Shown here: in pieces, positions 61,518-64,000 of the stretch
Layout: the number at the start of each line of letters is the position of its first letter
Numbering within the stretch: position 1 is the first letter of the stretch
Assembly (NCBI RefSeq): GCF_002238045.1
Contig: NZ_NBYO01000002.1
Coordinates: 744,001 to 808,000 of the forward strand
Origin: Notoacmeibacter marinus
GTDB taxonomy: Bacteria; Pseudomonadota; Alphaproteobacteria; Rhizobiales; Rhizobiaceae
DNA: 64,000 nt
Reading direction: 5' to 3'
Position numbers and translations under genes: made by a program
Notes under the pieces: model-generated
The model's input: only the letters and a program-made list of their open reading frames with translations
Told to the model about the DNA's origin: nothing
The model's database searches: none

Positions 61518-63187
61518 GGCGAGGTCTCCGTTTCTTCCGAAGCGAGCTGGCGCAGGCGCCCGCGAATGATCTTGCCCGTCGTCGTCATCGGCATCTCATC
61601 GATGAACCGGACGATACGCGGATATTCGTGCGCCGCCAGGCGCGCCTTGACGAAGTGCGCGATCTCTTCGGCCAGATCGTCAGACGGCGCGACGCCCTCG
61701 GCGGGCACGATGAAGGCGGCGACCACATGGCCGCGCAGCGGATCGGGCCAGCCGATGACGCCGGCAAGCTGAACCGCCGGGTGGCGCAGAAGGCAATCCT
61801 CCACCTCGGCGGGACCGATCCGGTAGCCGGCGGACGAGATCACGTCGTCGTCGCGCCCGACGAAGCGGATGCGCCCATCGTCTTCCAGCACGCCGCGATC
61901 GCCCATCAGCATCCACCCATCGCGAACATCGCCGGTCACGAATTTCTCGGCGGTCGCCTCGGGCCGGTTCCAGTAACCGAGAAACATCACCGGATCGGGC
62001 GCCCGCACGGCGATCGCGCCCTCTTCGCCTGCCGGAAGGATGGCGCCGTTTTCGGCGTCCACCACCGTCACCTCATGGCCGGGCGCGGGCCGGCCCATAA
62101 CGCCAGGCTCCGCCGGCTCCAGCGCGGCGCAGGAGGACACGACCATGTTGCACTCGGTCTGGCCATAGAATTCGTTGATGGTGACGCCCAGCGCCTCGCG
62201 CCCCCAGTCGATGAGTTCGGCGCCGAGCGTTTCGCCGCCGCTGGCGACCGAGCGCATTGCAACCGCAGGCCGTGCATCCGCCGGCACCTGCCGCATCATC
62301 TTCAGCGCGGTCGGCGGAAGGAAAGCGTTTCGGATCTCGTGCTCGGCGATGAAGGCGAAGGCCGCCTCGCCGGTGAACTTTCGGAAGCGGTGGGCAACGA
62401 CCGGCACGCCGTGATGCAGCGCCGGCAGCAGCACGTCGAGCAGGCCGCCGATCCAGGCCCAGTCCGCCGGTGTCCAGATGCGGTCGCCCGGCTGCGGCAG
62501 GAAATCGTGGCTGATCTCGACGCCCGGCAGATGGCCGAGCAGAACGCGGTGGGCATGAAGGGCACCCTTCGGCGCGCCGGTCGTGCCGGATGTGTAGATG
62601 ATCAGCGCCGGGTCGTCCGCCGCCGTATCGACAGGCGCGAAATCCTCCGGCCCCTCGGCGCAGAAGGCCGCGTAATCCTCGCAGCCGTCCTGCGGCCCGT
62701 CGACGCAGAGCACGAGCCTGAGATCGGGCAGGTCGGCGCGTAACGGTGCCAGCTTGGTCGCGCCTTCGGCATCGGTGATGACGACCGAAGCGCCGGAATC
62801 GGCCAACCGGTGCAGGAGCGCCTCCGGTCCGAAGAGCTTGAAAAGCGGAATGGAGATCGCGCCGAGCTTGAAGGCGGCGATATGGGCCACCGCCGTTTCG
62901 ATCCGCTGCGGCAGCAAAACGCCGATCCGGTCGCCATGCGCGTTGTCGGCGCGCCGTCCGATTCCCCGTGCGGCCAATGCGCCCGCCAGCCGGTTCGACA
63001 GGGTCTTGAGGTCGCCGAAACTGTAGCGGCGCACCGCGCCGTCAGGCCCGACATCGACAATGGCTTCGCGCTGCGGTTCCGCATCCGCCCAGCGGTCGCA
63101 GACATCGACGCCGATATTGTAGCGCGCGGGGATCGCCCAACGAAACGCGTCGCGAACGGCCTGCCAGTCCGCACCGGCGGTCAGCAC
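61514..63187 (-). CDS. AMP-binding acyl-CoA synthetase in the liu operon
   Basis: A 557-residue adenylate-forming ligase. The P-loop is IIYTSGTTGAPKGALHAH, with EFYGQTECNMV and the C-terminal motif TTTGKIIRGRLRQL. It activates a carboxylic acid to its CoA thioester. In the leucine operon it may act on acetoacetate or a branched acid; unproven. The GTG start at 63187 overlaps the HMG-CoA lyase stop by 7 bp. Confidence 0.9.
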   Translation of the reverse strand: MLTAGADWQAVRDAFRWAIPARYNIGVDVCDRWADAEPQREAIVDVGPDGAVRRYSFGDLKTLSNRLAGALAARGIGRRADNAHGDRIGVLLPQRIETAVAHIAAFKLGAISIPLFKLFGPEALLHRLADSGASVVITDAEGATKLAPLRADLPDLRLVLCVDGPQDGCEDYAAFCAEGPEDFAPVDTAADDPALIIYTSGTTGAPKGALHAHRVLLGHLPGVEISHDFLPQPGDRIWTPADWAWIGGLLDVLLPALHHGVPVVAHRFRKFTGEAAFAFIAEHEIRNAFLPPTALKMMRQVPADARPAVAMRSVASGGETLGAELIDWGREALGVTINEFYGQTECNMVVSSCAALEPAEPGVMGRPAPGHEVTVVDAENGAILPAGEEGAIAVRAPDPVMFLGYWNRPEATAEKFVTGDVRDGWMLMGDRGVLEDDGRIRFVGRDDDVISSAGYRIGPAEVEDCLLRHPAVQLAGVIGWPDPLRGHVVAAFIVPAEGVAPSDDLAEEIAHFVKARLAAHEYPRIVRFIDEMPMTTTGKIIRGRLRQLASEETETSP

Positions 63188-64000
63188 GTCGCTCTCAGTG
63201 TGCGCGCGAACCGGCTGGCCTCGGCCAGCGCCGCCTGATCGATCCCTGTCACGAACCCTTCCGCTTCGAGCATTTCGACCACCGCTTCGGTCGCGACATT
63301 GCCCTTGGCGCCCGGCGCATAGGGGCAGCCGCCAAGCCCGCCGGCGGAAGCGTCGAAGGTCCGCAGCCCGTTCTCCAGGCTGACGCGGATATTGGCGAGG
63401 GCGCGTCCGCCCGTATCGTGATAGTGACCGGCGAGCTTATCGGCCGGCAGACGCTCCAGAACCGCCTGCAGCATGGCGGCAACGCTCTCGGGCGTGCCCT
63501 GCCCGATCGTATCACCGAGCGAGACTTCATACACGCCGAGCGCCTCCAGATCGGCCGCGACCTGCGCGACGGCATCCGGCGCGATGGCCCCCTCATAGGG
63601 GCAATCGGTGACGCAGGAGACGTAGCCGCGCACGGGTAGACCGGCCTTGCGCACTGCCTCGACGATCGGGGCGAACCGCTCCAGGCTCTCGGCGATGGAG
63701 CAGTTGATGTTCTTCTGACTGAAGCTTTCCGACGCGCTGGCGAAGATGGCGACCTCATCGGCCTTCGCCGCGATGGCGCGCTCCAGCCCCTTCATGTTCG
63801 GCGTCAGTGCAGTGTAGAGCGTGCCGGCGCGCCGGTCGATGCCCGCCAGAACCTCCGCGCCGTCGGCCATTTGCGGCACCCATTTCGGCGAGACGAAACT
63901 GGCGGTCTCGATCTTCCGGAAGCCGCAGGCCGAAAGCTTGTCGACCAGCGCGATCTTCCGGTCGGTCGGAATCGGCGTCGCTTCGTTCTGCAAACCGTCG
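63181..64000 (-). CDS. hydroxymethylglutaryl-CoA lyase (5' end cut by window edge)
   Basis: At least 273 residues of an HMG-CoA lyase are present; the reading frame continues past base 64000 (DGLQNEATPIPTDRK is near its N-terminus). It shows IETASFVSPKWVPQMAD and the signature GLGGCPYAPGAKGNVATE with the active-site-loop Cys. It cleaves HMG-CoA to acetoacetate and acetyl-CoA, the final step of leucine degradation. The upstream liu genes should lie beyond the window. Confidence 0.92.
   Translation of the reverse strand, partial: DGLQNEATPIPTDRKIALVDKLSACGFRKIETASFVSPKWVPQMADGAEVLAGIDRRAGTLYTALTPNMKGLERAIAAKADEVAIFASASESFSQKNINCSIAESLERFAPIVEAVRKAGLPVRGYVSCVTDCPYEGAIAPDAVAQVAADLEALGVYEVSLGDTIGQGTPESVAAMLQAVLERLPADKLAGHYHDTGGRALANIRVSLENGLRTFDASAGGLGGCPYAPGAKGNVATEAVVEMLEAEGFVTGIDQAALAEASRFARTLRATC

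Overview
The window looks like a chromosomal segment of an alphaproteobacterium, most likely from the order Hyphomicrobiales (Rhizobiales). The evidence is high GC with GC-rich third positions, an aa3-type cytochrome oxidase subunit IV of the alphaproteobacterial kind, an imuA-imuB-dnaE2 cassette behind a GTTC-N7-GTTC SOS box, an FNR-type site and typical alphaproteobacterial catabolic operons. I see no rRNA, tRNA, CRISPR array, prophage or complete insertion sequence. Both ends cut through genes.

Layout. 1-6065: a divergent acyl-CoA locus. TetR, an ACAD11-like acyl-CoA dehydrogenase and a quinone oxidoreductase run leftward; SDR, MaoC, an ACAD10/11-type kinase and a second SDR run rightward. 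6071-10477: small and envelope genes (rpsU, TPR lipoprotein, PGB-trypsin protease, COX IV). 10588-18397: an orphan periplasmic binding protein, TRAP permeases DctQ/DctM (DctM with a long disordered tail), a molybdopterin oxidoreductase and a Tat-exported TRAP binding protein. 18582-26211: a glutamine hydrolase, a MerR/CDF zinc-efflux pair with a textbook MerR promoter, LacI and MarR regulators flanking a 266-bp MITE-like element, a creatininase homologue and a CobW/WD40 pair.

26222-29068: a two-gene DNA-repair locus, a radical SAM protein and a DUF4130-UdgX fusion. Its promoter carries three GAAC half-sites spaced exactly 7 bp apart, the alphaproteobacterial LexA pattern, and its predicted transcript is leaderless. 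29078-33989: 3-oxoadipyl-CoA thiolase, the cyanide-insensitive bd oxidase with its 32-residue partner, and a ChaN-like protein. 34268-39445: a five-gene branched-chain amino-acid-type ABC transporter. 39504-41184: a small glyoxalase-superfamily protein, a TauE/SafE transporter with an apparently non-canonical start, and DUF2783.

41188-46816: the homogentisate operon (hmgA, FAH hydrolase, degenerate MBL protein, FAD hydroxylase, DUF2783) facing a MarR regulator. 46915-52344: the SOS mutagenesis cassette. 52610-58268: dppABCDF. 58289-60657: guanine deaminase and an OmpW porin behind a perfect FNR box. 60729-64000: part of a leucine-degradation (liu) operon.

The most interesting points are the SOS-type control of the radical SAM/UdgX pair, the split ACAD10/11-like 4-hydroxyacyl-CoA locus, the MITE-like palindrome, two genes whose conserved N-termini require CTG or ATC starts, and the MBL protein lacking several metal ligands in the homogentisate operon.
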